Origin: Paenibacillus xylaniclasticus
Lineage (GTDB): Bacteria; Bacillota; Bacilli; Paenibacillales; Paenibacillaceae
Reading direction: 5' to 3'
DNA: 64,000 bases
NCBI RefSeq assembly: GCF_004001065.1
Contig: NZ_BIML01000018.1
Location: 1 to 64,000 of the forward strand
The position numbers were made by a program, and so were the translations under genes. Below are positions 44,652-53,235 of this stretch, piece by piece; position 1 is the first letter of the stretch; every line of letters begins with the position of its first letter. The notes beneath the pieces were generated by a model. That model did not search any database. It saw only the letters and a program-made list of their open reading frames with translations, and had not been told where the DNA came from.

Positions 44652-45740
44652 CTAGTTAATTTCCAAATAATCGATGTATACGTCCCATGTACCGTTATCG
44701 GCGGTAACGACGAGCTGAATCTCTTGATTGCCCGTTCCATGGCTGACATTGTTGAGCGTATAGACGGCAGGGTAACTTCCTCCGAAGTAGAAGGTTCCCT
44801 TCGTAACTCCGCCGATCTTCAGGTCTACTCTAGCCATTTGTGAGTTGTTAGAGGCTCCACGAAGCGAGAAGTTGTGTGTACCGGTTGAAAAATACTGTGT
44901 GAATTTCACATGATCATTATTAGCATATAAAGCAACACCATTGAACGGCGAGCTAATGTTGCCTGTATATTGGCCGCCTTTCGTCATGTTTTCTGCTTCG
45001 ATCCTAGTAACTGTTCCTGGATTCGTACCGCCGCCGCCGTTGTTTCCGCCTCCGCCATCTGGAGCAACTGCACGACCTGTGCTTGTCGAGATCATGCCTG
45101 CGCACATGTTTTTGTTAGCAAGAGTTTGTGCGATTTGCGGTACAGCTTGCAGCGTCGTCTGATAACCGTCATGCATGAGAATAACGTCGCCGTTCTGAGC
45201 CGATGCAACTTTAGAGACGATTTGAGATGTGCTGGCACCGTTCCAGTCTCCCGTATCAACGTTCCAGATGACCTCAGTTAATCCATACTGCGCTAGCACG
45301 GACTTGAGCGTAGCATTCGTCGAACCGTATGGCGGACGGAACAGCTTCGGCGCGGTACCGGTAGCGGATTGAATCGCTTGCTGCGTTTGGCTAATTTCCG
45401 AAGCCATCTGCGAGCTGCTTAATGATGTCATATAAGGGTGTGTATAAGAATGGTTGCCTATCCACATGCCTGCAGATGCTTGTGCTTGCACAAGTGACGG
45501 ATTGCTTGCTGCATTTCTGCCAATATTGAAGAACGTCGCTCGTAATCCGTTCTGCTTCAAGGCGTTAAGCAGGTTTGTTGTATTGCTAGGGTTTGGACCA
45601 TCATCATAAGTTAAGGCTACATATCCATTCGCGCAGCTGGCAGCGAAGGCCGCATCGCCTGATACGGCAAACGAACCCGTGATTAAAGATGCAACGAGCG
45701 TCCCGACCGTCGTCCATTTCTTCAATTTCGATTTAAACAT
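44652..45740 (-). CDS. Secreted CE4 polysaccharide deacetylase with CBM36
   Basis: 362 residues. A signal peptide (cleavage near A-F-A-A, residue ~34) is followed by a NodB domain with the metal motif T-Y-D-D-G-P, H-S-Y-T-H, R-P-P-Y-G and L-M-H-D-G, a Gly/Asn linker, and a ~120-residue module (R-I-E-A-E-N-M ... S-P-F-N-G-V-A-L-Y-A-N-N-D) that I recognise as CBM36, a calcium-dependent xylan binder. It is probably an acetylxylan esterase; chitin deacetylase is the alternative. The ATG at 45740 lies 6 bases after AAGGAGGT; the reading that extends to 45812 has none. Confidence 0.93.
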   Translation of the reverse strand: MFKSKLKKWTTVGTLVASLITGSFAVSGDAAFAASCANGYVALTYDDGPNPSNTTNLLNALKQNGLRATFFNIGRNAASNPSLVQAQASAGMWIGNHSYTHPYMTSLSSSQMASEISQTQQAIQSATGTAPKLFRPPYGSTNATLKSVLAQYGLTEVIWNVDTGDWNGASTSQIVSKVASAQNGDVILMHDGYQTTLQAVPQIAQTLANKNMCAGMISTSTGRAVAPDGGGGNNGGGGTNPGTVTRIEAENMTKGGQYTGNISSPFNGVALYANNDHVKFTQYFSTGTHNFSLRGASNNSQMARVDLKIGGVTKGTFYFGGSYPAVYTLNNVSHGTGNQEIQLVVTADNGTWDVYIDYLEIN

Positions 45741-46108
45741 TATTCTACCTCCTTGCAATTTGTAAGTATGGTTGACCCAGTCACTCCAATCCGTATCAAT
45801 CTTCAGCGCCACCTCTGGGATTATATGATGGTGTATATCCCTTCGCCGGCTTTAGCCTTCCACCCCTTTCTTCTTGAGGATAAATTTATTACTTCGTCAT
45901 TTTATCAAAGCGTTCCACACTTTATTACCTAACAAAGTTAACATTTTACTGGAAAAAGCTTAGTCTTCCAGACCTATAAAAAGATAGTACAAGCTTCTTT
46001 AACCTCATATATTACAGCTCTATAGGTTCTCTGGAGGTAAAATGTGCGGATATATGATAAGCAGTTGCCCACATCTCCGCTTACACCTTACAATTCTCCT
46101 GGGTCTTT
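45741..46108. other. Intergenic region between the two xylan esterase genes
   Basis: 368 bases upstream of the deacetylase and downstream of the esterase gene. It contains an ACGGAYTGGAGYGA element at 45781-45794 (minus strand) also found before the upstream esterase gene. A GC-poor stretch further up could hold a promoter, but I cannot place one. No gene seen. Confidence 0.5.
45781..45794 (-). promoter_or_regulatory. Element shared by the two esterase leaders (copy 1)
   Basis: ACGGATTGGAGTGA lies 41-54 bases before the deacetylase ATG. Copy 2 before the CE1 esterase reads ACGGACTGGAGCGA; the two transitions are the only differences. Function unknown. Confidence 0.35.
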
Positions 46109-48124
46109 TTATGGCTCAATCCCCCATACCAGTGTGTCATCTTGATACAGTGTTACTTTGTTCCAATCTACGAATGAGGTCTTAGTTCCGTCGAAAGAAT
46201 AATCGTTATTTTCATTAAAGTTCGACCAGTCAGACTTCGCGATTCGAATTTGAATTTCTCCAGTTTGCCCTCCTGGCGCGATTGATCCTGCGGCAGCGCT
46301 GAACGAAAGTTCAAGATAGGAATCAGCATTCGTTCCATTCGTGCTAACAATTGTACCGTTCACGTTAGATGCTCCGATCTGAGCGTAGTCCTTGTAGAAG
46401 TTCAAGCTTGCGTTACCGTCCTTCGTAAAATAATAACGCAGCTTCAAGCTGTTTAAGCTGACAACAGATGTACCCGTGTTTTTAATGTTGAACGTCGCAT
46501 AAATTTGATTATCCGTTGCATTACCGTTGTTTAATTTGTATTGTGCGATAAGTGTTCCGGTAGGTCCGCTGCTTCCGCCTCCTGTCGGTACAGCGCTAGC
46601 TTGTGAGGAGTTAGCGCTCTGACCGGCTGCATTCGAAGCGCTCACAACATAATAATAGGTCGTTCCGTTCGTCAGATCCGTATTCGTGTAGCTGGTTGCC
46701 GTAATTCCCGTTGCGACGTCCGTATACGGTCCACCGCTAGTCGCAGCTCGTTTCACCGTATAGCTCGTCGCCCCGCTTGATGCGTTCCAGCTCAAAGCGA
46801 CTTGTGCATTGCCGGCTGTTGCTGTAAGTCCTGTTGGCGCTGCTGGTGCTTGTACTTGCGTACTCGACGTAGGCGTTGCACTTGCTTGATTCGAATTTGC
46901 GCTCTCGCCAGCCGAGTTCGACGCACTAACGACATAGTAATAGGTCGTTCCGTTCGTCAGACCTGTATTCGTGTAGCTGGTTGCCGTCACGCCCGTTGCA
47001 ACGGTCGTGTATGGACCGCCACTAGTCACAGCGCGTTTAACGATGTAGCTCGTTGCACCTGACGAAGCTGACCAGTTAAGCATTACGCTTGCATTGCCAG
47101 CTGTTGCGGTCAGATTGAGCGGAGCAGCTGGTACGGTCGCTGTCCCCCCGCTGCTATTGAGTCCAAGGAAAGCAATAGAGTATGCCACCATTCCGGACTG
47201 TGGTATATAGTGGCCAACGCCTTGTACACTAATTGCTTCGACTGGAGGTTGAGCTGAATTACTGCCATAGCGGGTACGAGTCCAAGAGGGTTGGGGGCTG
47301 TCCGATAGAACAGGAGTTGAGGAGACGCCATGTAAATTCGTCCATTGCTTAATTTCTTCAGCGAAATTGTTGTAGTGTAGTGTGGTATCCTCTGTGCCGT
47401 GCCAAACCTGCATCCGTGGATAGCTGCCGCTGTAGCCGGGATAAATGGCACGGGCTGCATCGCCCCACTGCTGAGCGGTTTTGGAGATTTGGCCGGTTGA
47501 GCACTGGCTGTTCCAGAAATTGGTGGCGGAACCGGTAGCGAAGCAAGTGGCTGGGACACCCATGAATGCCGTTCCGGCAGCGAAAACATCTGGATAACTA
47601 GCGAGCAGCACATTGGTCATCATAGCACCAGAGGAAGCGCCCATCGCGTATATTCTGCTGCTATCGATGTTGTAATTCGACTTGGCCCACGACACCATCG
47701 ACATAATGCTGACCGGATCACTGCCCCCGCCCCGCGTCAATGCTTGCGGGCTCCATACATCGAAGCAGTTGCTGTATTCCCTATGGGTACTCTCAGGAAA
47801 AATGATGACATATCCATATTGCTCGGCCGCTGTGACATAATCACGCGCATAGCCGCTGTACATACCGGACGCATTGCCGGAACAATAATGTACAGCCACC
47901 AGTAAGGCTGGGTTTGCAGACAGGTTGCGCGGCTCGTAGACATACATATTTAGCCCGCCTGGATTGTCCCCGAACGAAGTAATGCGCGACAAGGTTCCGG
48001 GTGTAACACCCGCTGGCGAAGCCGATGCTTTCTGCGCGAATGATGGGGGAATAAGAAGACTTATGCATAGCAGGAGCGCGCAGAACAAACTTATCGAGCC
48101 TGATCTTCTTCTTGTAAGCAGCAT
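46109..48124 (-). CDS. Secreted CE1 / PHB-depolymerase family esterase with two FnIII domains and CBM3
   Basis: 671 residues. The signal peptide (arginine-rich start, cleavage near residues 30-35) precedes an alpha/beta-hydrolase (~40-325) with the nucleophile motif GASSGAM, the acid in H-G-T-E-D and the His in G-V-G-H-Y. Two FnIII domains (~335-420 and ~430-515) are very alike and a C-terminal CBM3 (~525-671) ends W-G-I-E-P. The domain set suggests an acetylxylan or feruloyl esterase acting on plant cell wall rather than an intracellular polyester enzyme. GGAGG lies 7 bases before the ATG. Together with the CE4-CBM36 gene downstream it forms a likely xylan-deacetylating pair. Confidence 0.92.
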   Translation of the reverse strand: MLLTRRRSGSISLFCALLLCISLLIPPSFAQKASASPAGVTPGTLSRITSFGDNPGGLNMYVYEPRNLSANPALLVAVHYCSGNASGMYSGYARDYVTAAEQYGYVIIFPESTHREYSNCFDVWSPQALTRGGGSDPVSIMSMVSWAKSNYNIDSSRIYAMGASSGAMMTNVLLASYPDVFAAGTAFMGVPATCFATGSATNFWNSQCSTGQISKTAQQWGDAARAIYPGYSGSYPRMQVWHGTEDTTLHYNNFAEEIKQWTNLHGVSSTPVLSDSPQPSWTRTRYGSNSAQPPVEAISVQGVGHYIPQSGMVAYSIAFLGLNSSGGTATVPAAPLNLTATAGNASVMLNWSASSGATSYIVKRAVTSGGPYTTVATGVTATSYTNTGLTNGTTYYYVVSASNSAGESANSNQASATPTSSTQVQAPAAPTGLTATAGNAQVALSWNASSGATSYTVKRAATSGGPYTDVATGITATSYTNTDLTNGTTYYYVVSASNAAGQSANSSQASAVPTGGGSSGPTGTLIAQYKLNNGNATDNQIYATFNIKNTGTSVVSLNSLKLRYYFTKDGNASLNFYKDYAQIGASNVNGTIVSTNGTNADSYLELSFSAAAGSIAPGGQTGEIQIRIAKSDWSNFNENNDYSFDGTKTSFVDWNKVTLYQDDTLVWGIEP
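46590..47130 (-). repeat. Tandem FnIII-coding repeat
   Basis: Two consecutive units of about 260-280 bases encode near-identical fibronectin domains (both contain S-G-A-T-S-Y and T-N-G-T-T-Y-Y-Y-V-V-S-A-S-N). They look like a recent in-frame duplication and may recombine. Confidence 0.8.
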
Positions 48125-48158
48125 TATGATACCTCCTTCGATAGGATAGATTCTGGTT

Positions 48159-48172
48159 TCGCTCCAGTCCGT
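48159..48172 (-). promoter_or_regulatory. Element shared by the two esterase leaders (copy 2)
   Basis: ACGGACTGGAGCGA lies 35-48 bases before the CE1 esterase ATG. It matches copy 1 (45781-45794) at 12 of 14 positions, and both are preceded by ATT and three bases. Confidence 0.35.
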
Positions 48173-48424
48173 TGAAATACCGTCCTCCTTTCTTTTCTAT
48201 GAGATGTAATTATTACAAATATATGTTAGTTTATATCAGCCCCAAATTGAACGAGACAAAATATAGATTTTACTGCGATAATTTAATACGTTGCTCAACT
48301 TTAGTAAGTTTACATAATGATATTTATGTTATTTTATCAGCTCTAGTTGACATAGCTTATATTATGTAAATTAAAGTTGTTTTAATCGATCTCAGAATAA
48401 CACCTATTAATTCACAACATAAAA

Positions 48425-48447
48425 AGGCCGTTTAATTAAAACGACCT
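48425..48447 (-). terminator. Terminator of the HTH gene
   Basis: AGGCCGTTT and AAACGACCT pair with one mismatch around a 5-base loop; the minus strand continues with TTTTT. Confidence 0.8.
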
Positions 48448-48498
48448 GAACTTGCACCCCGAATGCGATTACTCGATATGTCGGAAAACGCCGATCTG

Positions 48499-49464
48499 TT
48501 AATCAATTCGTGACATAATCCATTCTTGAAGCGTCATATTTCTTTCTTTTGCTTTGCGGGTCAGTTCCCTCCTCTTCTCTTCGGACAAATACAACGTGAC
48601 GGGCAGTAAGCCGGTATCGATGAGCGTTCCGTCGTATTTCGGTATAATTTCTCCTGACTTCAGGAACAGCTTCAGCTTATCAATTAAATCTGGATGGGTT
48701 GCTGGCATGACGCCGTCTAACACACATTTGCGGACTTCGGCTACTAATCGTCCATCTTCGTTCGTCAGCTTCAAATTGGCTGGACCTGCATGTTGGAACA
48801 ACGCTTCTATAATTGCAAAAATAATAGAGTCTACCGATTTCGGAGTTGGGAACTCAAATCGGGCGTAACCATATCCATTGATGGGTTTACGCTCCGCAAT
48901 GGTAAGCGATGGCTGCCATCCTTGCGCCATCGCCTCGTCGTAAGCGAGAAGCTCGTCCTGATACGTTCGAAGCACTGCTTCGATTTTGCGGTTATTGATT
49001 CGCTTCAGCTCCACAATTCTCGCAAGTACTCCATCGCGTTCAAACGGCTGGTACAAGAACAATCCGGTACGTTTGTCGTAGATCGTTTCAGTTTTTCCGG
49101 CATCTGGATATTCTCGCATATACCGTTCGAGCTCTTCTTCTTTAATAAAATAGGTTCGTTTCCCCCGGTATTCTTCTTCATAAAAGGGTATTTTACCGTC
49201 CTTTATCAGCTTATGTACATAGGTAGCCGATCTTCCGAGCCGTTTGGCCGCCTCAACCGAGGTCAAATCGGATTTCACGTAATTCTGCTTGAACTCCAGC
49301 ACGTCACGGAGACGGAAGCGGTATCCACCATCCCCTCGATGGGTCGAACGATTGACAGGCTCTAATCTCTTGCTCGGATCTTCATGATTAATGATCTTAT
49401 ATAACGATGTAGTTGTAATTCCGATCTCTTGAGCCGTTTGAACTAAGTTGATATATTCAGTCAT
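48499..49464 (-). CDS. HTH DNA-binding protein with two MerR/excisionase-like domains and an RHH-like tail
   Basis: 321 residues. Residues 1-55 (VQTAQEIGITTTSLYKII) and 60-125 (SVEAAKRLGRSATYVHKLIK, then a G-K-I-P-F-Y wing) look like two winged helix or excisionase domains. The C-terminal ~35 residues (VTLYLSEEKRRELTRKAKE ... L-Q-E-W-I) resemble a ribbon-helix-helix DNA-binding tail. The middle has no motif I know. It is divergent from a tyrosine recombinase gene, and a 16-bp palindrome lies between. It may control the recombinase or act as its directionality factor (inference). Confidence 0.85.
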   Translation of the reverse strand: MTEYINLVQTAQEIGITTTSLYKIINHEDPSKRLEPVNRSTHRGDGGYRFRLRDVLEFKQNYVKSDLTSVEAAKRLGRSATYVHKLIKDGKIPFYEEEYRGKRTYFIKEEELERYMREYPDAGKTETIYDKRTGLFLYQPFERDGVLARIVELKRINNRKIEAVLRTYQDELLAYDEAMAQGWQPSLTIAERKPINGYGYARFEFPTPKSVDSIIFAIIEALFQHAGPANLKLTNEDGRLVAEVRKCVLDGVMPATHPDLIDKLKLFLKSGEIIPKYDGTLIDTGLLPVTLYLSEEKRRELTRKAKERNMTLQEWIMSRID

Positions 49465-49699
49465 GTTCTATCTTGCACCTCAGATAATTTTTATACGCCT
49501 ATTCTAGCTTGTTCTCTTTTAGTTTATTTTAACACAATGAAGCAAAGATGTCCTATTTATAGTCATTTAAATATCACTTTTTATTTATTAAGAAAAGAAA
49601 ACTTAAAGTTCGAAAAATAGATTCATTTAATAAGTATTGGAGATAATTAAGTTTAAACAAAAAGAATGTACAGTTATTTTTGATTGAATAGAATAATAG

Positions 49700-49715
49700 A
49701 TCTTCATATGAAGAT
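49700..49715. promoter_or_regulatory. 16-bp perfect palindrome upstream of the recombinase
   Basis: ATCTTCATATGAAGAT lies just upstream of the -10 box at 49740-49745, covering the usual -35 area. No good -35 hexamer is present, so activation by a bound regulator is plausible. Confidence 0.5.
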
Positions 49716-49739
49716 ATAACTTTCGAGGTCATTATTTGC

Positions 49740-49745
49740 TATAAT
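49740..49745 (+). promoter_or_regulatory. -10 box of the recombinase gene
   Basis: TATAAT, 36 bases before the ATG. No matching -35 box at normal spacing. Confidence 0.4.
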
Positions 49746-49781
49746 AGAAAGAGGTAAACCTAAACTAGGCGGTAATATTAT

Positions 49782-50867
49782 ATGAATAAACTACTCGTAC
49801 AGGATAAACAATCAATATTTAAGTCTCTTCTATTTATTGATTACACTAATCGCAATGAGTTAATCAACGCTTTGACAAACAACAGCCATTATGTTGATTT
49901 GCGCAGAAGTGTATCAGCTTATGAGGATGAAGATGGAAACTACGATTTTTCTCAAGTATCGAATATAGGAATGGTTTATTTGTACGTCCATAATCGAGAC
50001 AAATCGAGGAAGCCCAAAACTAAAGAAGATTACATAAGGATGCTGGTCGCTTTCTTGCAATATGTGGCGGTAATTGGTAAGGACGATATTCGGCAGCTCT
50101 CGCGCTTCGATATGGAGACGTTCCAGAATCATCTCGAACAACAGTATGCGAAATCGAGCACGCTGGCGAAGAAAGTCGTGATCGTCCACTCTTTTCTAAC
50201 GTGGTGTTATGAGGAAGGTTATCTGCAGAAAAATATTGCGCGCGGCCTCCGTCCGGTCAAGCTTGTGAAAGAGGAAATTCCGGAACGAGACATCGACGAG
50301 CTGGATTTGAAGGACGCAATCGCGTTTTATGAGGACAATCCGAAGGTGCAGTCTCTCCTGCTTATATTGGCAACTAGCGGTATGCGGTTGAATGAGGTGA
50401 TAACGCCGTGCTGGAAGGACTTGTATTGGGATCGGCGTCAGAGAAAGCATTATCTCATTACACGGACGAAACGGGATAAAATCCGTCACGTTCATATTAA
50501 AGACTATGCTCTTCAGGCATTGTTGGAATATCGGAGACGGGTTGGACTGCGGACGGAGCTGAACAGCGAAGACGACAGCCCCTTCTACCCTAATCGCCTC
50601 GGACGGCGTTATTCGTTATCGAGCTTATCGACTTATCTGTCGAAGTGTATTGAGGATGCTGGCTTAACGACGGTTCATGGTCATCGGGTTACGCCCCATT
50701 TTATGCGGCATTATTTTGCACAGACTGCTTACGCCAAAGGAGCGCCGCTGGATTGGATCTCCGAAACGGTTGATCATTCGTCGACTAAGATTACGAAGGA
50801 TAACTATTTGAGCCGGCAGCTGAAGAAGGATCGCGACGTGAGCGATTTTGTCGACATTAAATGGTGA
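49782..50867 (+). CDS. Tyrosine recombinase/integrase family protein
   Basis: 361 residues. An N-terminal SAM-like core-binding domain (~55-150) is followed by the catalytic domain with Arg in TSGMRLNEV, Lys in T-R-T-K-R-D-K, H-x-x-R in P-H-F-M-R-H, the second His in D-H-S-S-T-K and the nucleophile Tyr in K-D-N-Y-L-S-R. All catalytic residues are present, so the enzyme should be active. The ribosome site is weak. It is divergent from a DNA-binding protein and no other phage or conjugation gene is near, so it may be a stand-alone recombinase. Confidence 0.93.
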   Translation: MNKLLVQDKQSIFKSLLFIDYTNRNELINALTNNSHYVDLRRSVSAYEDEDGNYDFSQVSNIGMVYLYVHNRDKSRKPKTKEDYIRMLVAFLQYVAVIGKDDIRQLSRFDMETFQNHLEQQYAKSSTLAKKVVIVHSFLTWCYEEGYLQKNIARGLRPVKLVKEEIPERDIDELDLKDAIAFYEDNPKVQSLLLILATSGMRLNEVITPCWKDLYWDRRQRKHYLITRTKRDKIRHVHIKDYALQALLEYRRRVGLRTELNSEDDSPFYPNRLGRRYSLSSLSTYLSKCIEDAGLTTVHGHRVTPHFMRHYFAQTAYAKGAPLDWISETVDHSSTKITKDNYLSRQLKKDRDVSDFVDIKW

Positions 50868-50873
50868 GATGAA

Positions 50874-51539
50874 TTAGGTGTTTTGTGGAAGAACTTCAAT
50901 CGTAACGTTATCCGCTGCTATGATAAATTCCATTAATGGACATTCAAACAATACATGAAGCTCAAAACCAGTGTTCGTCAGATACACCTCATCGTACAGC
51001 CAGCTGCTGTTCGGTTTCAGGTCGGCTGGCTGTATATGGCTCACACCTGTAAAAGTGATGATGACATTCGTATGGTAATGAAATGCCCCCTTGCAGTCCA
51101 AAGTTATGCTGAATGTGTCCTGCGAACGTCTCTCAGTCGAAAGCACTCTCGCATCATGCAAGGTTTTTTTACACAATTGAACGACATTGTCCGGGAGCGA
51201 TTCTCTAATCGCCATATAGTGGCCGTGGTATTTCTCTCCTAACGCTCTCGATTGTTTCCGAGTTTTCTCTACCCATTGTTTGGCCATTAATTTAAGCTGT
51301 TCGGATGGGTACTGGGTTGTTAAAGTCCCGTCAAGGATATATGGATGAAACGCATCGGGCAAATATTTCAGAAACTTAGACTTGTCGCGTTCAAGTGTAA
51401 GCCGACTCATTTCTTCAAAATTAAATCCTTCGGCTTCATAAAGCGATACTTCCTCTTCCCACTCCTCTTTCGTCTCGGGGAATTGCAATAAGCATGATAG
51501 TTGTAGTTCCTCAAACCAATCCTTCGTGAAGTATTTCAC
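50874..51539 (-). CDS. DUF4085-like protein of unknown function
   Basis: 221 residues starting MKYFTKDWFEELQ, which fits the DUF4085 pattern as I know it. It is soluble, with an acidic N-terminal helical half and a beta-rich C-terminal half. It is convergent with the recombinase gene (6 bases between stops, no hairpin). Confidence 0.75.
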   Translation of the reverse strand: MKYFTKDWFEELQLSCLLQFPETKEEWEEEVSLYEAEGFNFEEMSRLTLERDKSKFLKYLPDAFHPYILDGTLTTQYPSEQLKLMAKQWVEKTRKQSRALGEKYHGHYMAIRESLPDNVVQLCKKTLHDARVLSTERRSQDTFSITLDCKGAFHYHTNVIITFTGVSHIQPADLKPNSSWLYDEVYLTNTGFELHVLFECPLMEFIIAADNVTIEVLPQNT

Positions 51540-51676
51540 TTCGCATCCCTCGTATCGATTATAGATTAATGATGTATCTCTACCTATTAATATATCGAAA
51601 TAAGTCTCTTCGAACGTTCATCAAGGCAGCCCTTCACACTTTGCTCATAGTATACGTGATCTTCTCTTCCTTGGTA

Positions 51677-51715
51677 AAGAAAACAACCACCGTCATCAAC
51701 GATGGTTGTTTTCTT
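51677..51715. terminator. Strong terminator closing the NRPS-PKS operon
   Basis: AAGAAAACAACCA (51677-51689) pairs with TGGTTGTTTTCTT (51703-51715) with further pairing inside. It lies 27 bases after the radical SAM gene on the minus strand and can also work the other way. Confidence 0.92.
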
Positions 51716-51741
51716 CGGATCTGCACATGGCTGCTTCGCAG

Positions 51742-52884
51742 TTAGAATGATTCCGGATCGGCGAACAGACGCGTGCACCGGTTACACATCATAAGATTAT
51801 CATTCCGTAAATAATCGCGGAAGCGAACCGCTCGTTCTCCTTCCCATATTTGTTCAAAGCTGTCCTGATAAATATTACCGAGCTTGTAGTCGGGCAAATC
51901 GACACATGGATATACGTCGCCTGTCCGCCGAATGATCAGCTCGTGCCAGGGCGCTACACATTTGGATCGGCCGAATACATTATCAATGTCTGTATAATAG
52001 TCATGAATATCAACATAATCGGAATAGTCGACGCGTTCTGCGGCCCAAATGTCCTGCAGGTCGCGCTTCAGCCATTCGGTATCGATCGGAATCGAATCCT
52101 CCACGAATCCCTGCCATGCCGGAGAGACGTCACAGTCAAGATGCTCTTTCATTTGCTTCGCATATGCACGTCCCCGTTGCTCTGTCGTGTAGAGCAGCGG
52201 AGCGAAATTGACCGAGATGTCGCGGCGTTTCGCCCATGGATTTTTCGTATCATGGAGCACAACCGTTGCATCCTTGAACCGTTCCCGCAGCGCGGGGATA
52301 AAGTCTTTGGCGCTTTTGTAGTTAGACGTAGATAGCACCATGTTAATGCTGATGAAAGGAAACATTTTACGGCGGCGTTTCTTCTCAGCGATTAGCGCCT
52401 CGATATTATCACAAATCGTCTGATAGCTCCCCTTGCCGCGAATCGCATCATGAAATTCCTCTGGACCATCGATCGATATGTTAACGACGACCGTATTTTC
52501 GATTAGGAACGGGATGCGATTCTTAATTAAGGAACCGTTCGTATTGACGTAGACATTCATTCGTTTGCTGCGCAAATGCGAAACAAGCTCCTCAAAGTGT
52601 TTATACAGCATAACTTCTCCACCGGTTAGAATAACTCCGATTGGATTGCGGCTCTTCGGAATGTTGTCGATGAACCGCTTCAGCACCTCAATATCAAGCT
52701 GCTCTCGAATGACCCGCTGCGGCTCTTTAAGCGCCCAGCCCGTATCGCCCCAAATGTGGCAGAAGGAGCAGCGATAATTGCAAATTTCGGATGGAAATAT
52801 CGTCAATTGTTTAAGAACCGGCGTTAAGCTCTGCACGTGCTCGATCAGCTTATCATCTCGAAGCGTTCCGGCGTTCGTCCACAT
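51742..52884 (-). CDS. Radical SAM enzyme with twitch-like C-terminal Fe-S domain
   Basis: 380 residues. The radical SAM cluster motif is CNYRCSFC (~35-45), followed by the GGE motif in LTGGEVMLYK. The C-terminal domain has Cys in K-C-V-A-P-W and Y-P-C-V-D-L-P and a C-N-R-C pair near the end. These four cysteines fit a twitch-type auxiliary cluster (as in BtrN) better than a full SPASM domain with seven. It is the last gene of the NRPS-PKS operon, 73 bases after the ACP gene. The reaction is unknown; oxidation or modification of a carrier-bound or released intermediate is likely. Confidence 0.9.
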   Translation of the reverse strand: MWTNAGTLRDDKLIEHVQSLTPVLKQLTIFPSEICNYRCSFCHIWGDTGWALKEPQRVIREQLDIEVLKRFIDNIPKSRNPIGVILTGGEVMLYKHFEELVSHLRSKRMNVYVNTNGSLIKNRIPFLIENTVVVNISIDGPEEFHDAIRGKGSYQTICDNIEALIAEKKRRRKMFPFISINMVLSTSNYKSAKDFIPALRERFKDATVVLHDTKNPWAKRRDISVNFAPLLYTTEQRGRAYAKQMKEHLDCDVSPAWQGFVEDSIPIDTEWLKRDLQDIWAAERVDYSDYVDIHDYYTDIDNVFGRSKCVAPWHELIIRRTGDVYPCVDLPDYKLGNIYQDSFEQIWEGERAVRFRDYLRNDNLMMCNRCTRLFADPESF

Positions 52885-52957
52885 AAGGTGCCACCTTTCC
52901 TAATGAGAAGATTGGGTATTGCAGCTTCTTCTACTAAATGACATAGATGCGGGCACG

Positions 52958-53218
52958 CTAAGCCGTGTTTTGCATCGAAGCTTCGACGTATTGGACAATA
53001 TTATTTAAGGTTAAAAAGTTTTGATACTGCAAATTGTCATCCTCCCAGGAAACGTCGAATTCCATTTCAAGCGCAAGCACTAGACGGATGAACGTAACGG
53101 AATTGACGCCGAACTGGGCCAAATCCTCATCAGGTCCAATCTCCTCTAATCGCTCAGCCTCATCTCCGAGCACTTCCTTCAACAAATCCATCACCTTATC
53201 ACGAATAGCTGTTGTCAT
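52958..53218 (-). CDS. Free acyl carrier protein
   Basis: 86 residues, acidic. The phosphopantetheine site is the Ser in F-G-V-N-S-V-T-F (G-x-x-S variant of the usual D-S-L). GGAGGAG lies 5 bases before the ATG; the gene follows the PKS stop by 17 bases. A stand-alone carrier may hold an extender, starter or final acyl group for the BtrH-like domain or the radical SAM enzyme (inference). Confidence 0.9.
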   Translation of the reverse strand: MTTAIRDKVMDLLKEVLGDEAERLEEIGPDEDLAQFGVNSVTFIRLVLALEMEFDVSWEDDNLQYQNFLTLNNIVQYVEASMQNTA

Positions 53219-53235
53219 ACGTACTCCTCCTCTGT

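Larger units (their letters stand above)
48125..48498. other. AT-rich intergenic region
   Basis: 374 bases upstream of the CE1 esterase gene. Holds the second leader element (48159-48172) and the terminator of the HTH gene (48425-48447). No gene seen. Confidence 0.6.
49465..49781. other. Divergent intergenic region of the HTH/recombinase pair
   Basis: 317 very AT-rich bases with the palindrome at 49700-49715 and a TATAAT box at 49740-49745 for the recombinase. No gene seen. Confidence 0.6.

Noticed and set aside
44461-44652. 63-codon minus-strand open frame after the deacetylase gene
   Set aside because: Contains the deacetylase terminator and lacks a ribosome site.
45741-45900. Riboswitch in the deacetylase leader (GGAAGGCTAAAGCC segment)
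   Set aside because: Compared by memory with c-di-GMP and ydaO consensus; the core segments do not match.
51587-51778. 63-codon minus-strand open frame after the radical SAM gene
   Set aside because: Spans the operon terminator and overlaps the end of the radical SAM gene.
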